NCBI GenBank assembly: GCA_016190895.1
Contig: JACPPR010000011.1
Location: forward strand, 1 to 44,580
Direction: 5' to 3'
From: Chloroflexota bacterium
Lineage (GTDB): Bacteria; Chloroflexota; Dehalococcoidia; Dehalococcoidales; UBA2162
DNA length: 44,580 nucleotides
The notes beneath the pieces were generated by a model that saw nothing but the letters and a program-made list of their open reading frames with translations, was not told the DNA's origin and did not search any database. This document shows positions 25,532 to 34,433 of this stretch, piece by piece. The position numbers and the translations under genes were made by a program. Within the stretch, counting starts at the first letter, position 1, and every line of letters starts with the position of its first letter.

Positions 25532-25996
25532 ATGAAAGGAGCCCCCGAAGTAATCAAGGTGCTTAACTCTTTATTGTCTCATGAACTGACCGCCATTAAT
25601 CAATATATGGTACATTCGGAAATGTGTGAGAATTGGGGCTACGATAAGCTCGGCGAAACTATTCAAAAGCGTGCCATTCAAGAAATGAAACATGCTGAAA
25701 AACTTATCGGACGCATTATTTTCCTCGAGGGTACTCCCATCGTTAGCGAGCTAGCCAAGTTCCATATCGGCGCCGATGTGCCGAAAATGTTTGCCGGAGA
25801 CCACCTTCTCGAAGAGGAAGCCATCAGGGACTATAACGCAGGCATAGTAGTCTGCGGAGATGCCAAAGACTACGCCACGCGGGAAATTCTTGAGCACATC
25901 TTGAACGAAGAGGACAAACATATCGATGATATAGAGGCTGTCCAGGACCAGATTGGCCAGATGGGAATTCAGGTCTTTCTCTCCACACAGACCTAG
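25532..25996 (+). CDS. bfr: Bacterioferritin
   Basis: This 154-residue ferritin-like protein stores iron as a ferric mineral in a 24-subunit shell. Dinuclear-iron ligands are visible: E in SHELTAINQYMVH, the EMKHAE pair, and E and H in HILNEEDKHID. The Met of QEMKHA corresponds to the haem-ligand Met52 of E. coli Bfr, so a haem form is possible. ATG 25532 is chosen for the AAGGAGG 12 bases upstream; a longer frame back to 25349 overlaps the promoters. Confidence 0.95.
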   Translation: MKGAPEVIKVLNSLLSHELTAINQYMVHSEMCENWGYDKLGETIQKRAIQEMKHAEKLIGRIIFLEGTPIVSELAKFHIGADVPKMFAGDHLLEEEAIRDYNAGIVVCGDAKDYATREILEHILNEEDKHIDDIEAVQDQIGQMGIQVFLSTQT

Positions 25997-26052
25997 TGAG
26001 GTTTCGCTGTCATGCTGAACTGTGAACGCAATTCAGCTAGATTCATGTAGCT

Positions 26053-26086
26053 TTGAGGTGCCGAAGTTACTCTTCGGCACCTCAAT
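26053..26086. other. Hairpin between bfr and thpR
   Basis: TTGAGGTGCCGAAG / CTTCGGCACCTCAA with a 5-base loop lies between convergent genes. It lacks a T-run on either strand, so it is a transcript-end or stabilising structure and not a clear intrinsic terminator. Confidence 0.55.
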
Positions 26087-26123
26087 AGTAATCGCCAATC
26101 TTCCATCATCCACACTCTGGATA

Positions 26124-26714
26124 TTATTGGCTTTTCAGAGCCACAGAACTCAACCGGCTGTAGATAGCGCCGGCGCGGGTTAGCTGGCTTCTCATCAGGC
26201 TGATGGCTTCAACATTAATATTAACGGCCTCGAAGCTGCTGCGGGCGATTAGTTGGCCGAATTTTTGCCGTTCATCCGGCGTTGCCCGGTCCAGGCGGGC
26301 TACTGTCAGGTGCGGAGTGAAGTCCCGTCCTTCAGGAGTAAAGCCGAGAATTTCCAGGTTTGATTCCAGGTGCTGCTGCAGCTCAAGCAGCTTATCCGTC
26401 TCTCCCCCCAACCCCACCCAGGCTACCCGGGGCCGTCTTAAATCAGGGAATACTCCCGCCTCCCTTGCCTCCAGAGAGAAGGGAGGTATCCCCCGGGCGG
26501 ATTCCTCAATCGCTTCGGTTATTTCCCCTACCTTATCTGCGTCGATATTGCCCAGGAACTTTAGCGTCAGGTGGATACTGTTGGGGTCGACCCACTTCAC
26601 CCAGGGCATCTCAGTCGATTTCAGCCGGGCCTCGAACTGACTGAGTTTTTCTTTTATTTCATTAGGCAGCTCGATGGCGATGAATGAACGTATTTGTTCT
26701 GTAGCCAACCTCAC
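26124..26714 (-). CDS. thpR: RNA 2',3'-cyclic phosphodiesterase (2H family)
   Basis: This 196-residue 2H phosphoesterase has the two signature motifs HLTLKF (H48) and HLTVAR (H135). The opening RSFIAIELPNEIKEKL and GVFPDLRRPRVAWVGLG are typical of ThpR. The family hydrolyses RNA 2',3'-cyclic phosphates and can ligate tRNA halves in vitro. It is a single gene, next to a repeat on its 5' side. Confidence 0.93.
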   Translation of the reverse strand: MRLATEQIRSFIAIELPNEIKEKLSQFEARLKSTEMPWVKWVDPNSIHLTLKFLGNIDADKVGEITEAIEESARGIPPFSLEAREAGVFPDLRRPRVAWVGLGGETDKLLELQQHLESNLEILGFTPEGRDFTPHLTVARLDRATPDERQKFGQLIARSSFEAVNINVEAISLMRSQLTRAGAIYSRLSSVALKSQ

Positions 26715-26719
26715 CCCCA

Positions 26720-26811
26720 GTCTAAAATCCCTCTCAATCTCCCTTTTAATAAAGGGAGATGCCTGCGCCCGTGCCTCCCCCTTTGAAAAAGGGGGATTAG
26801 GGGGATTTAGA
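26720..26811. repeat. Intergenic CTCAATCTCCC-type repeat
   Basis: AAATCCCTCTCAATCTCCCT with the AAAGGGAGA hairpin, followed by CCCCCTTTGAAAAAGGGGG and ATTAGGGGGATTTAG. Same family as 4129-4202 and 19610-19712. Confidence 0.75.
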
Positions 26812-26837
26812 AAATTTATTCGAACTCTCCCATCTTG

Positions 26838-27677
26838 TTACAATCCAAGTAATCTCCTTGCATTTCCGGCCAAAATCTGTTCTTTCGTTTCCCCAGGCAA
26901 GTCCAGAGAGTCAATCTCTCCGTAGACGCGTTTCTGGCTGAGCAAAGGGTAATCGCTGCCGAAGAGAACCTTGTCTTCCCCGACAAGCTGGATGACCTGC
27001 TGATATACCTGCGGGGAATACAGAAATGGGGAAGCAGCAGAATCGAAGTAGACATTTTGCAAGGCCCGTTTCACTTCAGGCATCAGGGCGTAAAAGGGCA
27101 GCCCCCCGCCCCAGTGGGCGCAGACCACAATGAGGTCGGGGAAACCGCCAATGAGAGAATAGAGCTTCTCCGGAGTGACATTCCCCTTACCCTGATACTG
27201 GTGGCCGACAGGCTCGGAGGCGTGCGTGAGCAGAATGAGACGGTACTTCCTGATGGCTTCGATAAAGGGCTTCAGAAGCACCTCGTCCTCAAGGTCAAAT
27301 GACTGGATGTCCGGCCTCATCTCCCCGATTCCCTTTATCCCCCCCTTGGCGCAGCGTTCGATTTCTTTTAAGGCGGAATCGGGCGACTGGGGCTGGACGG
27401 CACAGAAACCCACCAAGCGCTTCGGGTAGCGCACGATAGATTCCAAGATATAGTCATTGGTCTCAATACACAGTTCGGGATTACTCCAGCCGATATTGAG
27501 CGCCACCGAAATATCCACGCCGTCTTTATCCATACTTTCGATAAGGTCATCGGCGGTAGCCAGACGTGCCTTCTTATCGGAGTAGAGGGCAGCAAAACAG
27601 GGGTCGCTCTGAATATATTTACTCCGGTCTTCTTTTATCCGGGGTGGGAAAATATGAGTATGGAAGTCAATAATCAC
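26838..27677 (-). CDS. Amidohydrolase family (TIM-barrel metal hydrolase)
   Basis: This 279-residue amidohydrolase-2 type protein (ACMSD/o-pyrocatechuate decarboxylase superfamily) has an N-terminal metal motif DFHTHIF (His6, His8). THASEP and CAHWGGG carry later ligands, and FGSDYP carries the catalytic Asp. The substrate is unknown; relatives decarboxylate or hydrolyse cyclic acids. The start is GTG at 27677, since a promoter with TATAAT only 6 bases upstream predicts transcription starting at that very codon. The longer frame to 27722 would extend across the promoter. Confidence 0.88.
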   Translation of the reverse strand: MIIDFHTHIFPPRIKEDRSKYIQSDPCFAALYSDKKARLATADDLIESMDKDGVDISVALNIGWSNPELCIETNDYILESIVRYPKRLVGFCAVQPQSPDSALKEIERCAKGGIKGIGEMRPDIQSFDLEDEVLLKPFIEAIRKYRLILLTHASEPVGHQYQGKGNVTPEKLYSLIGGFPDLIVVCAHWGGGLPFYALMPEVKRALQNVYFDSAASPFLYSPQVYQQVIQLVGEDKVLFGSDYPLLSQKRVYGEIDSLDLPGETKEQILAGNARRLLGL

Positions 27678-27683
27678 TGCCCG

Positions 27684-27712
27684 ATTATAACAAAAGGCCC
27701 GCGCAGCTTCAA
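27684..27712 (-). promoter_or_regulatory. Promoter giving a leaderless amidohydrolase mRNA
   Basis: On the minus strand, TTGAAG (27707-27712), a 17-bp spacer and a perfect TATAAT (27684-27689). The predicted +1 coincides with the GTG start codon at 27677. Confidence 0.8.
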
Positions 27713-27727
27713 ACAACCACAACCAAG

Positions 27728-27887
27728 AAGGTGTTTACTAACTCAAAGTCAACATTCGTTGTGTCATTGCGAGCCCCGATTTATCGGGGCGTGGCAATCT
27801 CGAAAAATCTTAGAGATTGCCACGAGCGGAGTTTACACTGAGCCAGTGAATATGCCATCGCAATGACACGTCGTTTGTTAAACACCT
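27728..27887. repeat. MITE-like element, copy 2
   Basis: The outer arms are AAGGTGTTTACTAAC and, on the other strand, AGGTGTTTAACAAAC. The inner perfect arms are GTGTCATTGCGA (27760-27771) and TCGCAATGACAC (27858-27869). In the middle, GGCAATCTC and GAGATTGCC form a hairpin. About 160 bp in total with no ORF. It shares GTTTACACTGAG with the element at 39160-39318. Confidence 0.7.
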
Positions 27888-28008
27888 CCAAGAAATAATT
27901 ACCATAAACGATGCAGTAACAGTGCGTCTGGTGCAGATTCATAGGGTATCTAAGCCTAATATTTGCTCCTAAATTGCTGTGATTGCCTGTCGATGCATAT
28001 TCATTGAG

Positions 28009-28037
28009 TTGCGGGATATGCCCGCCTGAGTTATTAT
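28009..28037 (+). promoter_or_regulatory. groESL promoter
   Basis: TTGCGG (28009-28014), a 17-bp spacer, and TATTAT (28032-28037). The CIRCE operator follows at once, covering the predicted start of transcription. Confidence 0.75.
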
Positions 28038-28043
28038 ATATAT

Positions 28044-28070
28044 TTAGCAGTCTAATGGTTAGAGTGCTAA
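28044..28070 (+). promoter_or_regulatory. CIRCE operator (HrcA binding site)
   Basis: TTAGCAGTC-N9-GAGTGCTAA matches the CIRCE consensus TTAGCACTC-N9-GAGTGCTAA with one mismatch in the left arm (G for C). This implies heat-shock control by an HrcA repressor; hrcA itself is not in the window. Confidence 0.93.
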
Positions 28071-28120
28071 TCAATTAACCCTGAGAGGGGTTGATATAGT
28101 TTTAGGAAGGAGGAAGGGAA

Positions 28121-28429
28121 ATGGCAATAACACTTCAGCCCCTGGGAGACCGCATCGTGGTGAAACCTATCGAGAGGCAGGAGACGACCAAAGGTGGGAT
28201 TTACCTGCCCGATACGGCTAAGGAGAAACCACAGGAAGGGAAAGTACTGGCAGTCGGCCCGGGTAAACTAAGTGAAGACGGCAAGCGGATAGCCATGGAC
28301 ATTAAAGTTGGTGATACTGTGCTTTACGCCAGATACGGCGGCACGGAATACAAACTCGATGGCGAAGAAGTTATGATACTCCGCGAGAGCGACATCCTGG
28401 GCGTCATGGCTACCAAAAAGTCAAAATAA
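28121..28429 (+). CDS. groES: Co-chaperonin GroES
   Basis: This 102-residue protein forms the heptameric lid of the GroEL chamber. [32 protein letters not shown] holds the mobile loop, and [32 protein letters not shown] is the standard C-terminal half. AGGAAGGAGG precedes the ATG. It is the first gene of the CIRCE-controlled operon, 30 bases before groEL. Confidence 0.98.
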   Translation: MAITLQPLGDRIVVKPIERQETTKGGIYLPDTAKEKPQEGKVLAVGPGKLSEDGKRIAMDIKVGDTVLYARYGGTEYKLDGEEVMILRESDILGVMATKKSK

Positions 28430-28456
28430 CAAGTCAATAATATAAAGGAGGATTAA

Positions 28457-30094
<1,638 letters not shown>

Positions 30095-30114
30095 AGCATC
30101 GTTCCCTGTAGGTC

Positions 30115-30157
30115 AAAGAGCCGACCTTCCAGTATTGGAAGGTCGGCTCTTCTTTTT
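30115..30157 (+). terminator. Rho-independent terminator of groESL
   Basis: A 15-bp perfect stem AAGAGCCGACCTTCC / GGAAGGTCGGCTCTT with a 6-base loop, followed by CTTTTT. Confidence 0.95.
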
Positions 30158-30170
30158 GGTAGGGGACCCA

Positions 30171-30230
30171 AATCCCTCTCAGTCTCCCCCGTATCAAGTA
30201 CGGGGCAGGCTCTTTTACAAAGGGAGATGC
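30171..30230. repeat. Intergenic CTCAATCTCCC-type repeat, variant
   Basis: AATCCCTCTCAGTCTCCCCC, then GTATCAAGTAC and CAAAGGGAGATG. Fourth copy of the family in the window. Confidence 0.7.
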
Positions 30231-30301
30231 CTTTCTCGTTCGCGCCTACCTTCTCATGTGTCCCTTTTGAACCCGCAAGACGACGCCTTTTGAAAACCTG
30301 C

Positions 30302-30346
30302 CTGGTTCGGCTTCTGCGCCGCCACCGTCAGCCAGACGGGCAGGCC
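30302..30346 (-). pseudogene. Remnant of a methyltransferase C-terminus
   Basis: Read on the minus strand, this encodes GLPVWLTVAAQKPNQ. It is identical over 12 residues to the C-terminus (GLPVWLTVAAQK) of the intact methyltransferase at 31352-32152. No methyltransferase body precedes it; the phosphatase gene lies there instead. It is best read as the tail of a duplicated, otherwise lost methyltransferase gene. Confidence 0.75.
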
Positions 30347-30397
30347 GAGACTAAGCAGTGATTAGTGAGTTTCACTCAGCCTACGATGGCTACGGGC

Positions 30398-31177
30398 TTA
30401 CCGCTGTGGTGACTGCGTTAATAACGCATCTTCCAGCCGCTCAAACAATGATTCATCAGCGCCATGAAACCGGAGAAACCCTCTTAGAGAGCCGTATTCT
30501 TTTCTGATTTCAGACAGGAACACCTTCATTGACTCTGCGGCAGCTTCGTGCATATAAGCCGGCAGTGATTGCAGAAATTTAGCCATCTCCGGGTTTTCAC
30601 TCACACGGTCTATGTGGCGTTTCATATAAGGAGCGGTCAATGTGTAGTCTCTAATGATATCGTCGTCTGCAACGCCCAGAATACTTAGTAAAATCGCAGC
30701 CAGTACACCGGTACGGTCTTTTCCGGCAGAGCAATAGAAGACGAGGGGATGATTGGCGGGGTCGGCGATGAATTCAAGGGCGTTCACTACGGCTCTACCG
30801 TATTGTGGATGACGGACATTGACGAGGTATGTTTCCCCCACGTTAGCCAGCGAATGCAAGAGTTCCATATTGTTCAGAATGTCCTCCCCGAGAGCCGTAA
30901 CCAGAGGTACATTCCTGTAACGGAACTCGGACTCAAACGCAGGAGCAACACCTACAAACGTGATGCCAGTCTTGATTCTGAGGTCCAAAACAGACCTGAG
31001 CTTGAGCTCACCTTTGAGGCGGGCGATGTCTTGCTGCGTTGCGTAATAAAGCTCGCCGCTGCGAAAGATGCGTCCGCGCCTTATCCTGCGGCCGTCCGCC
31101 GTGGAATAGCCGCCCAGGTCGCGGAAGTTAAGGATGGCTTCAAATTGGATTTCTCTGGGATTAGAACGTTGTACCAC
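30398..31177 (-). CDS. Tyrosine-protein phosphatase family protein
   Basis: This 259-residue protein has the opening LNFRDLGGYSTADGRRIRRGRIFRSG and the P-loop CSAGKDRTG (Cys149, Arg155), placing it with the DSP-like Y_phosphatase3 family. Members dephosphorylate phosphotyrosine or phosphoinositides; some are secreted, but no signal peptide is seen here. The P-loop is preceded by Tyr and not the usual His. The start is GTG. It lies between remnants of an M16 gene and a methyltransferase gene. Confidence 0.9.
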   Translation of the reverse strand: MVQRSNPREIQFEAILNFRDLGGYSTADGRRIRRGRIFRSGELYYATQQDIARLKGELKLRSVLDLRIKTGITFVGVAPAFESEFRYRNVPLVTALGEDILNNMELLHSLANVGETYLVNVRHPQYGRAVVNALEFIADPANHPLVFYCSAGKDRTGVLAAILLSILGVADDDIIRDYTLTAPYMKRHIDRVSENPEMAKFLQSLPAYMHEAAAESMKVFLSEIRKEYGSLRGFLRFHGADESLFERLEDALLTQSPQR

Positions 31178-31185
31178 AAGAACAC

Positions 31186-31257
31186 CTATATCTCCTGCAT
31201 TTCTTCCAGCTTCTTACCGTTTGAGACTGGCCCCACCACCGCCAGGCGCAGGCCTCT
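31186..31257 (-). pseudogene. Remnant of an M16 peptidase C-terminus
   Basis: Read on the minus strand, this encodes RGLRLAVVGPVSNGKKLEE then MQEI and a stop. The end of the intact M16 peptidase is RLRLAVVGPVSDGERLEEL then LKL and a stop. The body of the gene is missing, replaced at once by a palindromic repeat (31264-31288). It is the tail of a second M16 gene. Confidence 0.8.
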
Positions 31258-31263
31258 TTCTTT

Positions 31264-31357
31264 GTGGCACAGGCGTCCCCGCCTGTGCGCCCTTGATTTG
31301 GCCGTAGGGGCGACCCCCTGTGGTCGCCCGGGCAGGCATGGAGGACTGCCCCTACAG
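31264..31357. repeat. Composite intergenic repeat (25-bp palindrome, copy 4, plus GTAGGGGCG hairpin)
   Basis: 31264-31288 is the inverted copy of the 25-bp unit. 31303-31332 is a hairpin GTAGGGGCGACC...GGTCGCCC, followed by GGGCAG...CTGCCCCTAC. Parts of the second unit recur at 37264-37336. Confidence 0.7.
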
Positions 31358-32152
31358 TTTGGGCGCCTGCTTTTGCGCCGCTACGGTGAGCCAAACGGGA
31401 AGGCCAGCACGCGGGTTGTTGTGCCAATCCTGAAGGCTTTGGTCCTTGCCGGGCCCGTATGAGAGGCCTCCCCAGAAGCGTGAATTCACAGCGGGCGATT
31501 CCGCCACCCGGCGGATGGAAAGCCCGCTTTTGAGCAGCGAGTTAGCGATATCACTAAGCGTCCAGTGAAAATAATGGGTGGGCTGTTTGTCGTCACCCTT
31601 GAACGGGCCAGTTTCATAATAAGGCTTCTCCATCTCGATGACATTCTGGTCTTTCCAGGGCCGCTGGAAGGGATGGATGTCATAGAAGACATAGTAGCCG
31701 CCTGGTTTCAGCACGCGGTAGACGGCGGAAAACACTGCAGCCAGGTCCGAAATCCAGACGAAGAAGCCGTTGGTCGAACACATCAGGTCGAACGTCGTAG
31801 AAGGAACAAACGATAAACCAGCGGCATCGCACCGAACAAATTGAATGTCCAGGCCGAGTTCGCGCGCACGTTGTCTGGCCACGTCAAGACGCGGTTCGGA
31901 AATATCGGTTGAAGTGACGGCAGCACCCATCCCCGCCAGCCCAAAGGCGGCATAGTTGTCCCCGCTGCCAATGATGCAGACGCGCTTTCCCTTTAGCTCA
32001 CCGGCGAACTCCTTTATGAAATCCAGCGCGGCGCCCTCGAAGGCAAGAGATGGCTCTTGCGCGCACTTGCGCCAGTTACTCTCGTCCAGCTTTTGCCACT
32101 CCGGAGTCGCCTCATCCCAGTATTTCCTGTTGGCCTCGTGCATTTCGTTCAT
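31352..32152 (-). CDS. Class I SAM-dependent methyltransferase
   Basis: This 266-residue Rossmann methyltransferase has VCIIGSGDNYAAFGLAGMGA (motif I, degenerate GxGxG), the acidic D in VTSTDISEPRL, and motif IV/post-I around FDLMCSTNGFFVW. VLKPGGYYVFYDIHPFQRPW follows. The substrate is unknown. Its ATG overlaps the stop of the M16 peptidase by one base (TAATG), so the two are co-translated. Its C-terminus is duplicated as a fragment at 30302-30346. Confidence 0.9.
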   Translation of the reverse strand: MNEMHEANRKYWDEATPEWQKLDESNWRKCAQEPSLAFEGAALDFIKEFAGELKGKRVCIIGSGDNYAAFGLAGMGAAVTSTDISEPRLDVARQRARELGLDIQFVRCDAAGLSFVPSTTFDLMCSTNGFFVWISDLAAVFSAVYRVLKPGGYYVFYDIHPFQRPWKDQNVIEMEKPYYETGPFKGDDKQPTHYFHWTLSDIANSLLKSGLSIRRVAESPAVNSRFWGGLSYGPGKDQSLQDWHNNPRAGLPVWLTVAAQKQAPKL

Positions 32153-33414
32153 TACAGCTTCAGCAATTCCTCCAGGCGTTCGCCATCGGAAACCGGCCCC
32201 ACCACCGCCAGGCGCAAGCGCTCCGAGTGGAAAAGCTCCCTGGCAATCTCAGCTATCTGCTCGGCAGTGATAGCCTCGATAATGGCGATGGTCTGGTCCA
32301 CTGTCAGGATTTCGTTGGTGAGAATCTCCTGACCGCCCATCCATCCAGTGACGCCGCGAGTATCCTCCATCCGGAGGAGCATGCGCCCTTTGGACAATTC
32401 CTTAACTTTGGTTAACTCAGCCTCCGGAGCCGGCTCTTTCATCAGGGCAAGCTGCTCGGTCACTGCCCTGAGGGCTATCGGCAGGTTCGTCGGGTGCACG
32501 CCGGCATAGACGGTCATCGCGCCCGTATCCTGGAAATGGTCGATATAGCTATGAATGCTGTAAGCGAGGCCCAGCTTGTCCCTGATTTCAGCGAATAAAC
32601 GGCTGCTCATCCCCTCCCCGAGGATGACGTTCAGCAGACCGAGAGTATAACGCCTCGGGTCCTTCAAAGACAGGCCGGGTAAAGCCAAGCAGAAGTGGGC
32701 CTGTTCGGTATCCCGTCTTTCGATGCGCAGACGCGGGTTAGGCTGTTCCTGATAAGGCTGAAAAACGGGGCGCGGTTTCCGGTTGCTCCAACCGGCTGTC
32801 GCCTGACTTACGGCATCTACGGCTGCTTGGTGCTCGATATTGCCGGCGATAGCCACCACCGTATTCTCAGGCAAGTAGTTATTGCCCAGGTAGCCGAGCA
32901 TCGTGTCCCGGGTAATGCGCAGCACCGAGTCACTGCTTCCGGCGATATCCCGCCCGAGGGGATGTCCGGGCCACAAGATTTCGTCGATAATCATATGCAC
33001 CTGCTGGCCGGGAGAGTCCTTACTCATGTGCATCTCTTCGATGATGACCTGGCGCTCTTTTTCGATTTCCACAGGGTCGAATTTGGAGTGTAACAACAGG
33101 TCTACCAGCACGTCCAGGGCCAGGCCAAAGTGGGGCTGAGCCACCCGCGCCCAGTAGACGGTTAGCTCTTTGTCCGTGCCGCCGTTAAACGTCCCGCCGA
33201 CTCCCTCGATTGCCTCTGAAAGCTCCTTAGCCGTGGGGCGCTTCTCAGTGCCTTTGAACAGAAGGTGCTCTATGAAATGCGAGATGCCGGCATCGGGATC
33301 GCTCTCATATCTGGCGCCGATGCCGATATAGAAGCAGACGGATACCGAGCGGGTATGGGGCATAGTAGTAGTGACGATTCTTAGCCCGTTTTCAAGCGTC
33401 GTTTTCTGATGCAA
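32152..33414 (-). CDS. M16 family zinc metallopeptidase (insulinase-like)
   Basis: This 420-residue single-chain M16B peptidase has the inverted zinc motif HFIEH at residues 46-50 and the third-ligand region EKERQVIIEE (Glu about 127). The C-terminal domain has GLSLKDPRRYTLGLLNVILGEGMSSRLF. Such proteins act alone or with inactive partners in processing peptides. The start is TTG at 33414 with GAGGAG just upstream. It is the first gene of an operon with the methyltransferase. Confidence 0.93.
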   Translation of the reverse strand: MHQKTTLENGLRIVTTTMPHTRSVSVCFYIGIGARYESDPDAGISHFIEHLLFKGTEKRPTAKELSEAIEGVGGTFNGGTDKELTVYWARVAQPHFGLALDVLVDLLLHSKFDPVEIEKERQVIIEEMHMSKDSPGQQVHMIIDEILWPGHPLGRDIAGSSDSVLRITRDTMLGYLGNNYLPENTVVAIAGNIEHQAAVDAVSQATAGWSNRKPRPVFQPYQEQPNPRLRIERRDTEQAHFCLALPGLSLKDPRRYTLGLLNVILGEGMSSRLFAEIRDKLGLAYSIHSYIDHFQDTGAMTVYAGVHPTNLPIALRAVTEQLALMKEPAPEAELTKVKELSKGRMLLRMEDTRGVTGWMGGQEILTNEILTVDQTIAIIEAITAEQIAEIARELFHSERLRLAVVGPVSDGERLEELLKL

Positions 33415-33522
33415 TATGTCTCCTCTTCAGTGACCAGTGGGGTATATTTTAGCCGGTATTGCTTGCGGGGTCAATTCAACTCTCAGGTAGAAATGGTTCG
33501 CCAAACGGAAAGACAAGCAGTT

Positions 33523-33882
33523 TTATTCTTTGATATCCCGTGGCTTGATGAGCAGCTCGATACCTTCTAACACCTGAGTCATCCGTTCACGCGAAAGTGA
33601 GCCAAGCTTTTCGGCGAGCTTTCGTTTATCCACTGTGAAAATCCGGGTAACGTTGACGACGCTCTGTTTCGGAAGATTTGCTTCGCCCCTTTCAAGCAAC
33701 ACATTGCCAGGGGATTTGGCCCGCCTGAGATTAGACGTCAATGAACACACGACCGCGGTGTCGATGCGGCTGGTGTTGAACACATCATTCTGAATCACTA
33801 ATTGAGGATGGCGATATGCCGGTCCTGACCCTGAGGGTTCACCGAAATCGACCCAGAATATATCGCCCTGGTTGATTACCAT
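33523..33882 (-). CDS. MazF/PemK-type endoribonuclease toxin
   Basis: This 119-residue protein has the fold signature INQGDIFWVDFGEPSGSGPAYRHPQLVIQNDVFN, the TSNL segment and late SVVNVTRIFTVDK, all typical of MazF-like toxins that cut mRNA. Its ATG overlaps the end of the antitoxin gene by 7 bases, so toxin translation depends on antitoxin translation. The tail (LIKPRDIKE) is short and intact. Confidence 0.93.
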   Translation of the reverse strand: MVINQGDIFWVDFGEPSGSGPAYRHPQLVIQNDVFNTSRIDTAVVCSLTSNLRRAKSPGNVLLERGEANLPKQSVVNVTRIFTVDKRKLAEKLGSLSRERMTQVLEGIELLIKPRDIKE

Positions 33883-34133
33883 TTGTCCTTAATCACCAAA
33901 CGGTGAAATTCGGATTCCATCTGTATTCTCAGCCTTTCTTCTTCCGGGTCAGGCAAGTCATCATATGCGGCGTTTATAGCCTCCAGCAACTTCCGATTCT
34001 TATGGTGTTGAAGAAAGTCACGAGCAGCCAGGGTAAAAAGGCGACTACGCGAAACCTTCATCTCTTCGGCCAAAGCTTCTACCTCTTTGAACAGCGGCTC
34101 TTCAACGGATATTGCTGTTTTAATATTTGCCAT
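33876..34133 (-). CDS. Ribbon-helix-helix antitoxin (MazE-like partner)
   Basis: This 85-residue protein has an N-terminal ribbon-helix-helix (IKTAISVEEPLFKEVEALAEEMKVSRSRLFTLAARDFL) and an acidic C-terminal tail that should bind the toxin. It is followed by the MazF-like toxin. RHH antitoxins usually repress their own promoter, in line with the palindrome at 34162-34175. Confidence 0.92.
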   Translation of the reverse strand: MANIKTAISVEEPLFKEVEALAEEMKVSRSRLFTLAARDFLQHHKNRKLLEAINAAYDDLPDPEEERLRIQMESEFHRLVIKDKW

Positions 34134-34158
34134 GCGTCATACCTTTCTTCCTCTTATG

Positions 34159-34187
34159 AGGATACCATATGGTATGCATTACGTCAA
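34159..34187 (-). promoter_or_regulatory. Toxin-antitoxin promoter with overlapping operator
   Basis: On the minus strand TTGACG (34182-34187), a 17-bp spacer and TATCCT (34159-34164). The 14-bp perfect palindrome ATACCATATGGTAT (34162-34175) lies over the spacer and -10 box, the expected place for an autorepressor to block polymerase. Confidence 0.85.
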
Positions 34188-34433
34188 TACTATCTTGACC
34201 GCTCAGGACTAACAATAAGGATGAAGTTTTGGATTGGTCTCTGTGACGGGACGCGGTTCAAATCGAATTAAATGGGCGGGTAGTATACAATACAAGAACG
34301 TTTGAACTTTCCTTCAACCTGAAGTCATAATTGTTCATTCAGGAGGTAAACCTCTGTTCGTCTGCCCCGTCTTGGGGCACTAACAAGCAAAGTTACCTGG
34401 GCGTCACAAAATACTGGCCGTCTCTCAACTGTC
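34188..34433. other. Intergenic region between the toxin-antitoxin and AOR operons
   Basis: No gene is seen. Short hairpins are present (AGGAGGTAAACCTCT about 34340-34354; GCCCCGTCTTGGGGC about 34363-34378). A GGTTCAAATC-like string near 34255 is not part of a tRNA. The end of the AOR operon on the minus strand falls here, and the GCCCC hairpin may mark it. Confidence 0.45.

Larger units (their letters stand above)
30158..30397. other. Intergenic region between groEL and the phosphatase gene
   Basis: No intact gene is seen. It contains a CTCAATCTCCC-type repeat (30171-30230; inner hairpin CCCCGTATCAAGTACGGGG) and the remnant of a methyltransferase 3' end (30302-30346), both listed separately. 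Confidence 0.6.

Noticed and set aside
31161-31427. 88-codon minus-strand frame
   Set aside because: Wrong frame across a repeat; the true signal in this stretch is the M16 tail remnant in another frame.
34230-34275. Possible tRNA T-arm (GGTTCAAATC string)
   Set aside because: The flanks do not pair and no acceptor, D or anticodon arms could be built.
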